Of a DNA stretch of 64,000 nt, positions 38,299-53,900 are shown in pieces (positions within the stretch are counted from its first letter, which is position 1; the number at the start of each line of letters is the position of its first letter). Source of the stretch: Synaphobranchus kaupii (taxonomy: Eukaryota; Chordata; Actinopteri; Anguilliformes; Synaphobranchidae). Location: assembly GCA_029718625.1 (NCBI GenBank), contig JAINUF010000027.1, positions 3,146,676-3,210,675 of the forward strand, in the 5' to 3' direction. Below the pieces are notes generated by a model. It saw nothing but the letters and a program-made list of their open reading frames with translations, had not been told where the DNA came from and did not search any database. Both the position numbers and the translations under genes were made by a program.

Positions 38299-39941
38299 GA
38301 GGCGTGCGTCTTCATCATATGTCACAGAAGCTATTGAAATTTTAGTAGTTTAATTTTGAAGAAAAATAAAAAATATATATTCATGAGAGGGAAATTTGAG
38401 CTATACTCTCTCTGACAACAGTCAATTTGCTGTGAGGTATCTTGGTCACGTGACACAAAAACTATTGACATTTTAGTGTATTTATTTTGAAGAAAAATTC
38501 CTTTAAAATATACAAAGGCAAAATTTGAAAAATAATCAGTTGTAGATTTGAGGTATCCTCTCTCTGACAACAGGCAACTTGGTTTGAGGTGTCTTTGTCA
38601 CATGTTACAGAAACTATTAACATTTTATTGTGTTTATTTCGAAGAATAAATCCTCTAAAATATACAAAAGGAAAATTGCAAAAAGCATAGCTTGTAAATT
38701 GGAGAAGTAATGTATCTGACAAAATTATTTGGTTTGAGGCATCTTAGTCACATGTCACAGAAGCTATTGAAATTTTAGTGCTTTTATTTTGAATAAAAAT
38801 CTATTTAAAATTTACAAAAGGAAAATTGGAAAAAGCATTGCTTGTAAATTGGAGAATGCATCTGACAACATTACAGTTGGTTTGAGGCATCTTAGTCACA
38901 TGTCACAGAAGCTATTGAAATGTTTGCATTTTAAATTTGAAGAAAAATTCATTCAACATTTACAAATGGAAAATTTAAAAATTAATCAACTGTGTATTTG
39001 AGCTATAATGACTTTGACAACACTAAAATTGGTTTGAGGCATGCGTCTTCATCATATGTCACAGAAGCTATTTAAATTTTAGTGCTTTTATTTTGAATAA
39101 AAATCTATTTAAAATTTACAAAAGGAAAATTGGAAAAAGCATTGCTTGTAAATTGGAGAATGCATCTGACAACATTACAGTTGGTTTGAGGCATCTTAGT
39201 CACATGTCACAGAAGCTATTGAAATGTTTGCATTTTAAATTTGAAGAAAAATTCATTCAAAATTTACAAATGGAAAATTTAAAAATTAATCAACTGTGTA
39301 TTTGAGCTATAACATCTTTGACAACACTAAAATTGGTTTGAGGCATGCGTCTTCATCATATGTCACAGAAGCTATTAAAATTTTAGTGCTTTTATTTTGA
39401 ATAAAAATCTATTTAAAATTTACAAAAGGAAAATTGGAAAAAGCATTGCTTGTAAATTGGAGAATGCATCTGACAACATTACAGTTGGTTTGAGGCATCT
39501 TAGTCACAGGTCACAGAAGCTATTGAAATTTTAGTGCTTTTATTTTGAATGAAAATCGATTTAAAATTTACAAAAGGAAAATTGGAAAAAGCATTGCTTG
39601 TAAATTGGAGAAGTAATGTATCTGACAAAATTAGTTGGTTTGAGGCATCTTAGTCACATGTCACAGAAGCTATTGAAATTTTAGTGCTTTTATTTTGAAT
39701 GAAAATCGATTTAAAATTTACAAAAGGAAAATTGGAAAAAGCATTGCTTGTAAATTGGAGAATGTATCTGACAACATTACAGTTGGTTTGAGGCATCTTG
39801 GTCACATGTCACAGAAGCTATTGAAATGTTAGCATTTTAAATTTGAAGAAAAATTCACTTAAAATTTACAAACGGAAAATTAAAAAAATAATCAACTGTA
39901 TATTTGAGCTATAATGTCTTTGACAACAGTAAAATTATTTT
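38299..39941. repeat. Cassette 23, 1643 bp, 602-bp tail type
   Basis: Repeats cassette 22 at +1643 with all three marks, but D has GGTCACGTGACAC (38450) and ends TATCCTCTCTCTGAC, and E has CTTTGTCAC. Confidence 0.92.
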
Positions 39942-42900
39942 GAGGCGTGCGTCTTCATCATATGTCACAGAAGCTATTGAAATTTTAGTAGTTTAATTTT
40001 GAAGAAAAATAAAAAATATATATTCATGAGAGGGAAATTTGAGCTATACTCTCTCTGACAACAGTCAATTTGCTGTGAGGTATCTTGGTCACGTGACACA
40101 AAAACTATTGACATTTTAGTGTATTTATTTTGAAGAAAAATTCCTTTAAAATATACAAAGGCAAAATTTGAAAAATAATCAGTTGTAGATTTGAGGTATC
40201 CTCTCTCTGACAACAGGCAACTTGGTTTGAGGTGTCTTTGTCACATGTTACAGAAACTATTAACATTTTATTGTGTTTATTTCGAAGAATAAATCCTCTA
40301 AAATATACAAAAGGAAAATTGCAAAAAGCATAGCTTGTAAATTGGAGAAGTAATGTATCTGACAAAATTATTTGGTTTGAGGCATCTTAGTCACATGTCA
40401 CAGAAGCTATTGAAATTTTAGTGCTTTTATTTTGAATAAAAATCTATTTAAAATTTACAAAAGGAAAATTGGAAAAAGCATTGCTTGTAAATTGGAGAAT
40501 GCATCTGACAACATTACAGTTGGTTTGAGGCATCTTAGTCACATGTCACAGAAGCTATTGAAATGTTTGCATTTTAAATTTGAAGAAAAATTAATTCAAA
40601 ATTTACAAATGGAAAATTTAAAAATTAATCAACTGTATATTTGAGCTATAACGTCTTTGACAACACTAAAATTGGTTTGAGGCATGCGTCTTCATCATAT
40701 GTCACAGAAGCTATTGACATTTTAGTGCTTTTATTTTGAATAAAAATCTATTTAAAATTTACAAAAGGAAAATTCGAAAAAGCATTGCTTGTAAATTGGA
40801 GAATGTATCTCACAACATTACAGTTGGTTTGAGGCATCTTAGTCACATGTCACAGAAGCTATTGAAATGTTTGCATTTTAAATTTGAAGAAAAATTCATT
40901 TAAAATTTACAAACGGAAATTTTAAAAATTAATCAACTGTATATTTGAGCTATAATGACTTTGACAACACTAAAATTGGTTTGAGGCATGCGTCTTCATC
41001 ATATGTCACAGAAGCTATTGAAATTTTAGTGCTTTTATTTTGAATAAAAATCTATTTAAAATTTACAAAAGGAAAATTGGAAAAAGCATTGCTTGTAAAT
41101 TGGAGAATGCATCTGACAACATTACAGTTGGTTTGAGGCATCTTAGTCACATGTCACAGAAGCTATTGAAATGTTTGCATTTTAAATTTGAAGAAAAATT
41201 CATTCAAAATTTACAAATGGAAAATTTAAAAATTAATCAACTGTGTATTTGAGCTATAACATCTTTGACAACACTAAAATTGGTTTGATGCATGCGTCTT
41301 CATCATATGTCACAGAAGCTATTGAAATTTTAGTGCTTTTATTTTGAATAAAAATCTATTTAAAATTTACAAAAGGAAAATTGGAAAAAGCATTGCTTGT
41401 AAATTGGAGAATGTATCTGACAACATTACAGTTGGTTTGAGGCATCTTAGTCACATGTCACAGAAGCTATTGAAATGTTTGCATTTTAAATTTGAAGAAA
41501 AATTCATTCAAAATTTACAAATGGAAAATTTAAAAATTAATCAACTGTATATTTGAGCTATAATGTCTTTGACAACACTAAAATTGGTTTGAGGCGTGCG
41601 TCTTCATCATATGTCACAGAAGCTATTGAAATTTTAGTGCTTTTATTTTGAATAAAAATCTATTTAAAATTTACAAAAGGAAAATTGGAAAAAGCATTGC
41701 TTGTAAATTGGAGAATGCATCTGACAACATTACAGTTGGTTTGAGGCATCTTAGTCACATGTCACAGAAGCTATTGAAAGGTTTGCATTTTAAATTTGAA
41801 GAAAAATTCATTCAAAATTTACAAATGGAAAATTAAAAAATTAATCAACTGTATATTTGAGCTATAATGTCTTTGACAACACTGAAATTGGTTTGAGGCA
41901 TGCGTCTTCATCATATGTCACAGAAGCTATTGAAATTTTAGTGCTTTTATTTTGAATAAAAATCTATTTAAAATTTACAAAAGGAAAATTGGAAAAAGCA
42001 TTGCTTGTAAATTGGAGAATGCATCTGACAACATTACAGTTGGTTTGAGGCATCTTAGTCACATGTCACAGAAGCTATTGAAATGTTTGCATTTTAAATT
42101 TGAAGAAAACTTCATTCAACATTTACAAATGGAAAATTTAAAAATTAATCAACTGTGTATTTGAGCTATAATGACTTTGACAACACTAAAATTGGTTTGA
42201 GGCATGCGTCTTCATCATATGTCACAGAAGCTATTTAAATTTTAGTGCTTTTATTTTGAATAAAAATCTATTTAAAATTTACAAAAGGAAAATTGGAAAA
42301 AGCATTGCTTGTAAATTGGAGAATGCATCTGACAACATTACAGTTGGTTTGAGGCATCTTAGTCACATGTCACAGAAGCTATTGAAATGTTTGCATTTTA
42401 AATTTGAAGAAAAATTCATTCAAAATTTACAAATGGAAAATTTAAAAATTAATCAACTGTGTATTTGAGCTATAACATCTTTGACAACACTAAAATTGGT
42501 TTGAGGCATGCGTCTTCATCATATGTCACAGAAGCTATTAAAATTTTAGTGCTTTTATTTTGAATAAAAATCTATTTAAAATTTACAAAAGGAAAATTGG
42601 AAAAAGCATTGCTTGTAAATTGGAGAATGCATCTGACAACATTACAGTTGGTTTGAGGCATCTTAGTCACAGGTCACAGAAGCTATTGAAATTTTAGTGC
42701 TTTTATTTTGAATGAAAATCGATTTAAAATTTACAAAAGGAAAATTGGAAAAAGCATTGCTTGTAAATTGGAGAAGTAATGTATCTGACAAAATTAGTTG
42801 GTTTGAGGCATCTTAGTCACATGTCACAGAAGCTATTGAAATTTTAGTGCTTTTATTTTGAATGAAAATCGATTTAAAATTTACAAAAGGAAAATTGGAA

Positions 42901-43104
42901 AAAGCATTGCTTGTAAATTGGAGAATGTATCTGACAACATTACAGTTGGTTTGAGGCATCTTGGTCACATGTCACAGAAGCTATTGAAATGTTAGCATTT
43001 TAAATTTGAAGAAAAATTCACTTAAAATTTACAAACGGAAAATTAAAAAAATAATCAACTGTATATTTGAGCTATAATGTCTTTGACAACAGTAAAATTA
43101 TTTT
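39942..43104. repeat. Cassette 24, 3163 bp, n = 6, 602-bp tail type
   Basis: 737 + 6 x 304 + 602 = 3163. Its D repeats the GGTCACGTGACAC mark of cassette 23. One B carries CTATTGACATTTTAGTGC (near 40713), and one B starts GATGCATGCG (41287). Confidence 0.92.
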
Positions 43105-46100
43105 GAGGCGTGCGTCTTCATCATATGTCACAGAAGCTATTGAAATTTTAGTAGTTTAATTTTGAAGAAAAATAAAAAATATATATTCATGAGAGGGAAA
43201 TTTGAGCTATACTCTCTCTGACAACAGTCAATTTGCTGTGAGGTATCTTGGTCACATGACACAAAAACTATTGACATTTTAGTGTATTTATTTTGAAGAA
43301 AAATTCCTTTAAAATATACAAAGGCAAAATTTGAAAAATAATCAGTTGTAGATTTGAGGTATCCTCTCTCTGACAACAGGCAACTTGGTTTGAGGTGTCT
43401 TTGTCACATGTTACAGAAACTATTAACATTTTATTGTGTTTATTTCGAAGAATAAATCCTCTAAAATATACAAAAGGAAAATTGCAAAAAGCATAGCTTG
43501 TAAATTGGAGAAGTAATGTATCTGACAAAATTATTTGGTTTGAGGCATCTTAGTCACATGTCACAGAAGCTATTGAAATTTTAGTGCTTTTATTTTGAAT
43601 AAAAATCTATTTAAAATTTACAAAAGGAAAATTGGAAAAAGCATTGCTTGTAAATTGGAGAATGCATCTGACAACATTACAGTTGGTTTGAGGCATCTTA
43701 GTCACATGTCACAGAAGCTATTGAAATGTTTGCATTTTAAATTTGAAGAAAAATTAATTCAAAATTTACAAATGGAAAATTTAAAAATTAATCAACTGTA
43801 TATTTGAGCTATAACGTCTTTGACAACACTAAAATTGGTTTGAGGCATGCGTCTTCATCATATGTCACAGAAGCTATTGACATTTTAGTGCTTTTATTTT
43901 GAATAAAAATCTATTTAAAATTTACAAAAGGAAAATTCGAAAAAGCATTGCTTGTAAATTGGAGAATGTATCTCACAACATTACAGTTGGTTTGAGGCAT
44001 CTTAGTCACATGTCACAGAAGCTATTGAAATGTTTGCATTTTAAATTTGAAGAAAAATTCATTTAAAATTTACAAACGGAAATTTTAAAAATTAATCAAC
44101 TGTATATTTGAGCTATAATGACTTTGACAACACTAAAATTGGTTTGAGGCATGCGTCTTCATCATATGTCACAGAAGCTATTGAAATTTTAGTGCTTTTA
44201 TTTTGAATAAAAATCTATTTAAAATTTACAAAAGGAAAATTGGAAAAAGCATTGCTTGTAAATTGGAGAATGCATCTGACAACATTACAGTTGGTTTGAG
44301 GCATCTTAGTCACATGTCACAGAAGCTATTGAAATGTTTGCATTTTAAATTTGAAGAAAAATTCATTCAAAATTTACAAATGGAAAATTTAAAAATTAAT
44401 CAACTGTGTATTTGAGCTATAACATCTTTGACAACACTAAAATTGGTTTGATGCATGCGTCTTCATCATATGTCACAGAAGCTATTGAAATTTTAGTGCT
44501 TTTATTTTGAATAAAAATCTATTTAAAATTTACAAAAGGAAAATTGGAAAAAGCATTGCTTGTAAATTGGAGAATGTATCTGACAACATTACAGTTGGTT
44601 TGAGGCATCTTAGTCACATGTCACAGAAGCTATTGAAATGTTTGCATTTTAAATTTGAAGAAAAATTCATTCAAAATTTACAAATGGAAAATTTAAAAAT
44701 TAATCAACTGTATATTTGAGCTATAATGTCTTTGACAACACTAAAATTGGTTTGAGGCGTGCGTCTTCATCATATGTCACAGAAGCTATTGAAATTTTAG
44801 TGCTTTTATTTTGAATAAAAATCTATTTAAAATTTACAAAAGGAAAATTGGAAAAAGCATTGCTTGTAAATTGGAGAATGCATCTGACAACATTACAGTT
44901 GGTTTGAGGCATCTTAGTCACATGTCACAGAAGCTATTGAAAGGTTTGCATTTTAAATTTGAAGAAAAATTCATTCAAAATTTACAAATGGAAAATTAAA
45001 AAATTAATCAACTGTATATTTGAGCTATAATGTCTTTGACAACACTGAAATTGGTTTGAGGCATGCGTCTTCATCATATGTCACAGAAGCTATTGAAATT
45101 TTAGTGCTTTTATTTTGAATAAAAATCTATTTAAAATTTACAAAAGGAAAATTGGAAAAAGCATTGCTTGTAAATTGGAGAATGTATCTGACAACATTAC
45201 AGTTGGTTTGAGGCATCTTAGTCACATGTCACAGAAGCTATTGAAATGTTTGCATTTTAAATTTGAAGAAAAATTCATTCAAAATTTACAAATGGAAAAT
45301 TAAAAAATTAATCAACTGTATATTTGAGCTATAACGTCTTTGACAACACTAAAATTGGTTTGAGGCATGCGTCTTCATCATATGTCACAGAAGCTATTGA
45401 AATTTTAGTGCTTTTATTTTGAATAAAAATCTATTTAAAATTTACAAAAGGAAAATTGGAAAAAGCATTGCTTGTAAATTGGAGAATGTATCTGACAACA
45501 TTACAGTTGGTTTGAGGCATCTTAGTCACATGTCACAGAAGCTATTGAAATGTTTACATTTTAAATTTGAAGAAAAATACATTTAAAATTTACAAACGGA
45601 AATTTTAAAAATGAATCAACTGTATATTTGAGCTATAATGATTTTGACAACACTAAAATTGGTTTGAGGCATGCGTCTTCATCATATGTCACAGAAGCTA
45701 TTGAAATTTTAGTGCTTTTATTTTGAATAAAAATCTATTTAAAATTTACAAAAGGAAAATTGGAAAAAGCATTGCTTGTAAATTGGAGAATGTATCTGAC
45801 AACATTACAGTTGGTTTGAGGCATCTTAGTCACATGTCACAGAAGCTATTGAAATGTTTACATTTTAAATTTGAAGAAAAATACATTTAAAATTTACAAA
45901 CGGAAATTTTAAAAATGAATCAACTGTATATTTGAGCTATAATGATTTTGACAACACTAAAATTGGTTTGAGGCATGCGTCTTCATCATATGTCACAGAA
46001 GCTATTGAAATTTTAATGCTTTTGTTTTGAATAAAAATCTATTTAAAATTTACAAAAGGAAAATTGGAAAAAGCATTGCTTGTAAATTGGAGAATGTATC

Positions 46101-48395
46101 TGACAACATTACAGTTGGTTTGAGGCATCTTAGTCACATGTCACAGAAGCTATTGAAATGTTTGCATTTTAAATTTGAAGAAAAATTCATTCAAAATTTA
46201 CAAATGGAAAATTTAAAAATTAATCAACTGTATATTTGAGCTATAATGTCTTTGACAACACTAAAATTGGTTTGAGGCATGCGTCTTCATCATATGTCAC
46301 AGAAGCTATTGAAATTTTAATGCTTTTGTTTTGAATAAAAATCTATTTAAAATTTACAAAAGGAAAATTGGAAAAAGCATTGCTTGTAAATTGGAGAATG
46401 CATCTGACAACATTACAGTTGGTTTGAGGCATCTTAGTCACATGTCACAGAAGCTATTGAAATGTTTGCATTTTAAATTTGAAGAAAAATTCATTCAAAA
46501 TTTACAAATGGAAAATTTAAAAATTAATCAACTGTGTATTTGAGCTATAACATCTTTGACAACACTAAAATTGGTTTGATGCATGCGTCTTCATCATATG
46601 TCACAGAAGCTATTGAAATTTTAGTGCTTTTATTTTGAATAAAAATCTATTTAAAATTTACAAAAGGAAAATTGGAAAAAGCATTGCTTGTAAATTGGAG
46701 AATGTATCTGACAACATTACAGTTGGTTTGAGGCATCTTAGTCACATGTCACAGAAGCTATTGAAATGTTTGCATTTTAAATTTGAAGAAAAATTCATTC
46801 AAAATTTACAAATGGAAAATTTAAAAATTAATCAACTGTATATTTGAGCTATAATGTCTTTGACAACACTAAAATTGGTTTGAGGCGTGCGTCTTCATCA
46901 TATGTCACAGAAGCTATTGAAATTTTAGTGCTTTTATTTTGAATAAAAATCTATTTAAAATTTACAAAAGGAAAATTGGAAAAAGCATTGCTTGTAAATT
47001 GGAGAATGCATCTGACAACATTACAGTTGGTTTGAGGCATCTTAGTCACATGTCACAGAAGCTATTGAAAGGTTTGCATTTTAAATTTGAAGAAAAATTC
47101 ATTCAAAATTTACAAATGGAAAATTAAAAAATTAATCAACTGTATATTTGAGCTATAATGTCTTTGACAACACTGAAATTGGTTTGAGGCATGCGTCTTC
47201 ATCATATGTCACAGAAGCTATTGAAATTTTAGTGCTTTTATTTTGAATAAAAATCTATTTAAAATTTACAAAAGGAAAATTGGAAAAAGCATTGCTTGTA
47301 AATTGGAGAATGCATCTGACAACATTACAGTTGGTTTGAGGCATCTTAGTCACATGTCACAGAAGCTATTGAAATGTTTGCATTTTAAATTTGAAGAAAA
47401 ATTCATTCAACATTTACAAATGGAAAATTTAAAAATTAATCAACTGTGTATTTGAGCTATAATGACTTTGACAACACTAAAATTGGTTTGAGGCATGCGT
47501 CTTCATCATATGTCACAGAAGCTATTTAAATTTTAGTGCTTTTATTTTGAATAAAAATCTATTTAAAATTTACAAAAGGAAAATTGGAAAAAGCATTGCT
47601 TGTAAATTGGAGAATGCATCTGACAACATTACAGTTGGTTTGAGGCATCTTAGTCACATGTCACAGAAGCTATTGAAATGTTTGCATTTTAAATTTGAAG
47701 AAAAATTCATTCAAAATTTACAAATGGAAAATTTAAAAATTAATCAACTGTGTATTTGAGCTATAACATCTTTGACAACACTAAAATTGGTTTGAGGCAT
47801 GCGTCTTCATCATATGTCACAGAAGCTATTAAAATTTTAGTGCTTTTATTTTGAATAAAAATCTATTTAAAATTTACAAAAGGAAAATTGGAAAAAGCAT
47901 TGCTTGTAAATTGGAGAATGCATCTGACAACATTACAGTTGGTTTGAGGCATCTTAGTCACAGGTCACAGAAGCTATTGAAATTTTAGTGCTTTTATTTT
48001 GAATGAAAATCGATTTAAAATTTACAAAAGGAAAATTGGAAAAAGCATTGCTTGTAAATTGGAGAAGTAATGTATCTGACAAAATTAGTTGGTTTGAGGC
48101 ATCTTAGTCACATGTCACAGAAGCTATTGAAATTTTAGTGCTTTTATTTTGAATGAAAATCGATTTAAAATTTACAAAAGGAAAATTGGAAAAAGCATTG
48201 CTTGTAAATTGGAGAATGTATCTGACAACATTACAGTTGGTTTGAGGCATCTTGGTCACATGTCACAGAAGCTATTGAAATGTTAGCATTTTAAATTTGA
48301 AGAAAAATTCACTTAAAATTTACAAACGGAAAATTAAAAAAATAATCAACTGTATATTTGAGCTATAATGTCTTTGACAACAGTAAAATTATTTT
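43105..48395. repeat. Cassette 25, 5291 bp, n = 13, 602-bp tail type
   Basis: 737 + 13 x 304 + 602 = 5291, the longest cassette. Its first part repeats cassette 24 at +3163 and its last part repeats the end of cassette 24 at +5291. Dimers with AAATACATTTAAAATT (45577, 45881) and TTTTAATGCTTTTGTTTTG (46014, 46318) are inserted in the middle. Confidence 0.92.
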
Positions 48396-50956
48396 GAGGC
48401 GTGCGTCTTCATCATATGTCACAGAAGCTATTGAAATTTTAGTAGTTTAATTTTGAAGAAAAATAAAAAATATATATTCATGAGAGGGAAATTTGAGCTA
48501 TACTCTCTCTGACAACAGTCAATTTGCTGTGAGGTATCTTGGTCACATGACACAAAAACTATTGACATTTTAGTGTATTTATTTTGAAGAAAAATTCCTT
48601 TAAAATATACAAAGGCAAAATTTGAAAAATAATCAGTTGTAGATTTGAGGTATCCTCTCTCTGACAACAGGCAACTTGGTTTGAGGTGTCTTTGTCACAT
48701 GTTACAGAAACTATTAACATTTTATTGTGTTTATTTCGAAGAATAAATCCTCTAAAATATACAAAAGGAAAATTGCAAAAAGCATAGCTTGTAAATTGGA
48801 GAAGTAATGTATCTGACAAAATTATTTGGTTTGAGGCATCTTAGTCACATGTCACAGAAGCTATTGAAATTTTAGTGCTTTTATTTTGAATAAAAATCTA
48901 TTTAAAATTTACAAAAGGAAAATTGGAAAAAGCATTGCTTGTAAATTGGAGAATGCATCTGACAACATTACAGTTGGTTTGAGGCATCTTAGTCACATGT
49001 CACAGAAGCTATTGAAATGTTTGCATTTTAAATTTGAAGAAAAATTAATTCAAAATTTACAAATGGAAAATTTAAAAATTAATCAACTGTATATTTGAGC
49101 TATAACGTCTTTGACAACACTAAAATTGGTTTGAGGCATGCGTCTTCATCATATGTCACAGAAGCTATTGACATTTTAGTGCTTTTATTTTGAATAAAAA
49201 TCTATTTAAAATTTACAAAAGGAAAATTCGAAAAAGCATTGCTTGTAAATTGGAGAATGTATCTCACAACATTACAGTTGGTTTGAGGCATCTTAGTCAC
49301 ATGTCACAGAAGCTATTGAAATGTTTGCATTTTAAATTTGAAGAAAAATTCATTTAAAATTTACAAACGGAAATTTTAAAAATTAATCAACTGTATATTT
49401 GAGCTATAATGACTTTGACAACACTAAAATTGGTTTGAGGCATGCGTCTTCATCATATGTCACAGAAGCTATTGAAATTTTAGTGCTTTTATTTTGAATA
49501 AAAATCTATTTAAAATTTACAAAAGGAAAATTGGAAAAAGCATTGCTTGTAAATTGGAGAATGCATCTGACAACATTACAGTTGGTTTGAGGCATCTTAG
49601 TCACATGTCACAGAAGCTATTGAAATGTTTGCATTTTAAATTTGAAGAAAAATTCATTCAAAATTTACAAATGGAAAATTTAAAAATTAATCAACTGTGT
49701 ATTTGAGCTATAACATCTTTGACAACACTAAAATTGGTTTGATGCATGCGTCTTCATCATATGTCACAGAAGCTATTGAAATTTTAGTGCTTTTATTTTG
49801 AATAAAAATCTATTTAAAATTTACAAAAGGAAAATTGGAAAAAGCATTGCTTGTAAATTGGAGAATGTATCTGACAACATTACAGTTGGTTTGAGGCATC
49901 TTAGTCACATGTCACAGAAGCTATTGAAATGTTTGCATTTTAAATTTGAAGAAAAATTCATTCAAAATTTACAAATGGAAAATTTAAAAATTAATCAACT
50001 GTATATTTGAGCTATAATGTCTTTGACAACACTAAAATTGGTTTGAGGCGTGCGTCTTCATCATATGTCACAGAAGCTATTGAAATTTTAGTGCTTTTAT
50101 TTTGAATAAAAATCTATTTAAAATTTACAAAAGGAAAATTGGAAAAAGCATTGCTTGTAAATTGGAGAATGCATCTGACAACATTACAGTTGGTTTGAGG
50201 CATCTTAGTCACATGTCACAGAAGCTATTGAAAGGTTTGCATTTTAAATTTGAAGAAAAATTCATTCAAAATTTACAAATGGAAAATTAAAAAATTAATC
50301 AACTGTATATTTGAGCTATAATGTCTTTGACAACACTGAAATTGGTTTGAGGCATGCGTCTTCATCATATGTCACAGAAGCTATTGAAATTTTAGTGCTT
50401 TTATTTTGAATAAAAATCTATTTAAAATTTACAAAAGGAAAATTGGAAAAAGCATTGCTTGTAAATTGGAGAATGTATCTGACAACATTACAGTTGGTTT
50501 GAGGCATCTTAGTCACATGTCACAGAAGCTATTGAAATGTTTGCATTTTAAATTTGAAGAAAAATTCATTCAAAATTTACAAATGGAAAATTAAAAAATT
50601 AATCAACTGTATATTTGAGCTATAACGTCTTTGACAACACTAAAATTGGTTTGAGGCATGCGTCTTCATCATATGTCACAGAAGCTATTGAAATTTTAGT
50701 GCTTTTATTTTGAATAAAAATCTATTTAAAATTTACAAAAGGAAAATTGGAAAAAGCATTGCTTGTAAATTGGAGAATGTATCTGACAACATTACAGTTG
50801 GTTTGAGGCATCTTAGTCACATGTCACAGAAGCTATTGAAATGTTTGCATTTTAAATTTGAAGAAAAATTCACTTAAAATTTACAAACGGAAAATTAAAA
50901 AAATAATCAACTGTATATTTGAGCTATAATGTCTTTGACAACAGTAAAATTATTTT
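48396..50956. repeat. Cassette 26, 2561 bp, n = 6 dimers
   Basis: Same head and first dimers as cassettes 24 and 25, including CTATTGACATTTTAGTGC near 49168. The E1-E2 tail is absent. The last A begins with an ordinary dimer sequence and ends with CACTTAAAATTT and AGTAAAATTATTTTG, which normally close the E1-E2 tail. Confidence 0.92.
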
Positions 50957-53900
50957 GAGGCGTGCGTCTTCATCATATGTCACAGAAGCTATTGAAATTT
51001 TAGTAGTTTAATTTTGAAGAAAAATAAAAAATATATATTCATGAGAGGGAAATTTGAGCTATACTCTCTCTGACAACAGTCAATTTGCTGTGAGGTATCT
51101 TGGTCACATGACACAAAAACTATTGACATTTTAGTGTATTTATTTTGAAGAAAAATTCCTTTAAAATATACAAAGGCAAAATTTGAAAAATAATCAGTTG
51201 TAGATTTGAGGTATCCTCTCTCTGACAACAGGCAACTTGGTTTGAGGTGTCTTTGTCACATGTTACAGAAACTATTAACATTTTATTGTGTTTATTTCGA
51301 AGAATAAATCCTCTAAAATATACAAAAGGAAAATTGCAAAAAGCATAGCTTGTAAATTGGAGAAGTAATGTATCTGACAAAATTATTTGGTTTGAGGCAT
51401 CTTAGTCACATGTCACAGAAGCTATTGAAATTTTAGTGCTTTTATTTTGAATAAAAATCTATTTAAAATTTACAAAAGGAAAATTGGAAAAAGCATTGCT
51501 TGTAAATTGGAGAATGCATCTGACAACATTACAGTTGGTTTGAGGCATCTTAGTCACATGTCACAGAAGCTATTGAAATGTTTGCATTTTAAATTTGAAG
51601 AAAAATTAATTCAAAATTTACAAATGGAAAATTTAAAAATTAATCAACTGTATATTTGAGCTATAACGTCTTTGACAACACTAAAATTGGTTTGAGGCAT
51701 GCGTCTTCATCATATGTCACAGAAGCTATTGACATTTTAGTGCTTTTATTTTGAATAAAAATCTATTTAAAATTTACAAAAGGAAAATTCGAAAAAGCAT
51801 TGCTTGTAAATTGGAGAATGTATCTCACAACATTACAGTTGGTTTGAGGCATCTTAGTCACATGTCACAGAAGCTATTGAAATGTTTGCATTTTAAATTT
51901 GAAGAAAAATTCATTTAAAATTTACAAACGGAAATTTTAAAAATTAATCAACTGTATATTTGAGCTATAATGACTTTGACAACACTAAAATTGGTTTGAG
52001 GCATGCGTCTTCATCATATGTCACAGAAGCTATTGAAATTTTAGTGCTTTTATTTTGAATAAAAATCTATTTAAAATTTACAAAAGGAAAATTGGAAAAA
52101 GCATTGCTTGTAAATTGGAGAATGCATCTGACAACATTACAGTTGGTTTGAGGCATCTTAGTCACATGTCACAGAAGCTATTGAAATGTTTGCATTTTAA
52201 ATTTGAAGAAAAATTCATTCAAAATTTACAAATGGAAAATTTAAAAATTAATCAACTGTGTATTTGAGCTATAACATCTTTGACAACACTAAAATTGGTT
52301 TGATGCATGCGTCTTCATCATATGTCACAGAAGCTATTGAAATTTTAGTGCTTTTATTTTGAATAAAAATCTATTTAAAATTTACAAAAGGAAAATTGGA
52401 AAAAGCATTGCTTGTAAATTGGAGAATGTATCTGACAACATTACAGTTGGTTTGAGGCATCTTAGTCACATGTCACAGAAGCTATTGAAATGTTTGCATT
52501 TTAAATTTGAAGAAAAATTCATTCAAAATTTACAAATGGAAAATTTAAAAATTAATCAACTGTATATTTGAGCTATAATGTCTTTGACAACACTAAAATT
52601 GGTTTGAGGCGTGCGTCTTCATCATATGTCACAGAAGCTATTGAAATTTTAGTGCTTTTATTTTGAATAAAAATCTATTTAAAATTTACAAAAGGAAAAT
52701 TGGAAAAAGCATTGCTTGTAAATTGGAGAATGCATCTGACAACATTACAGTTGGTTTGAGGCATCTTAGTCACATGTCACAGAAGCTATTGAAAGGTTTG
52801 CATTTTAAATTTGAAGAAAAATTCATTCAAAATTTACAAATGGAAAATTAAAAAATTAATCAACTGTATATTTGAGCTATAATGTCTTTGACAACACTGA
52901 AATTGGTTTGAGGCATGCGTCTTCATCATATGTCACAGAAGCTATTGAAATTTTAGTGCTTTTATTTTGAATAAAAATCTATTTAAAATTTACAAAAGGA
53001 AAATTGGAAAAAGCATTGCTTGTAAATTGGAGAATGTATCTGACAACATTACAGTTGGTTTGAGGCATCTTAGTCACATGTCACAGAAGCTATTGAAATG
53101 TTTGCATTTTAAATTTGAAGAAAAATTCATTCAAAATTTACAAATGGAAAATTAAAAAATTAATCAACTGTATATTTGAGCTATAACGTCTTTGACAACA
53201 CTAAAATTGGTTTGAGGCATGCGTCTTCATCATATGTCACAGAAGCTATTGAAATTTTAGTGCTTTTATTTTGAATAAAAATCTATTTAAAATTTACAAA
53301 AGGAAAATTGGAAAAAGCATTGCTTGTAAATTGGAGAATGTATCTGACAACATTACAGTTGGTTTGAGGCATCTTAGTCACATGTCACAGAAGCTATTGA
53401 AATGTTTACATTTTAAATTTGAAGAAAAATACATTTAAAATTTACAAACGGAAATTTTAAAAATGAATCAACTGTATATTTGAGCTATAATGATTTTGAC
53501 AACACTAAAATTGGTTTGAGGCATGCGTCTTCATCATATGTCACAGAAGCTATTGAAATTTTAGTGCTTTTATTTTGAATAAAAATCTATTTAAAATTTA
53601 CAAAAGGAAAATTGGAAAAAGCATTGCTTGTAAATTGGAGAATGTATCTGACAACATTACAGTTGGTTTGAGGCATCTTAGTCACATGTCACAGAAGCTA
53701 TTGAAATGTTTACATTTTAAATTTGAAGAAAAATACATTTAAAATTTACAAACGGAAATTTTAAAAATGAATCAACTGTATATTTGAGCTATAATGATTT
53801 TGACAACACTAAAATTGGTTTGAGGCATGCGTCTTCATCATATGTCACAGAAGCTATTGAAATTTTAATGCTTTTGTTTTGAATAAAAATCTATTTAAAA

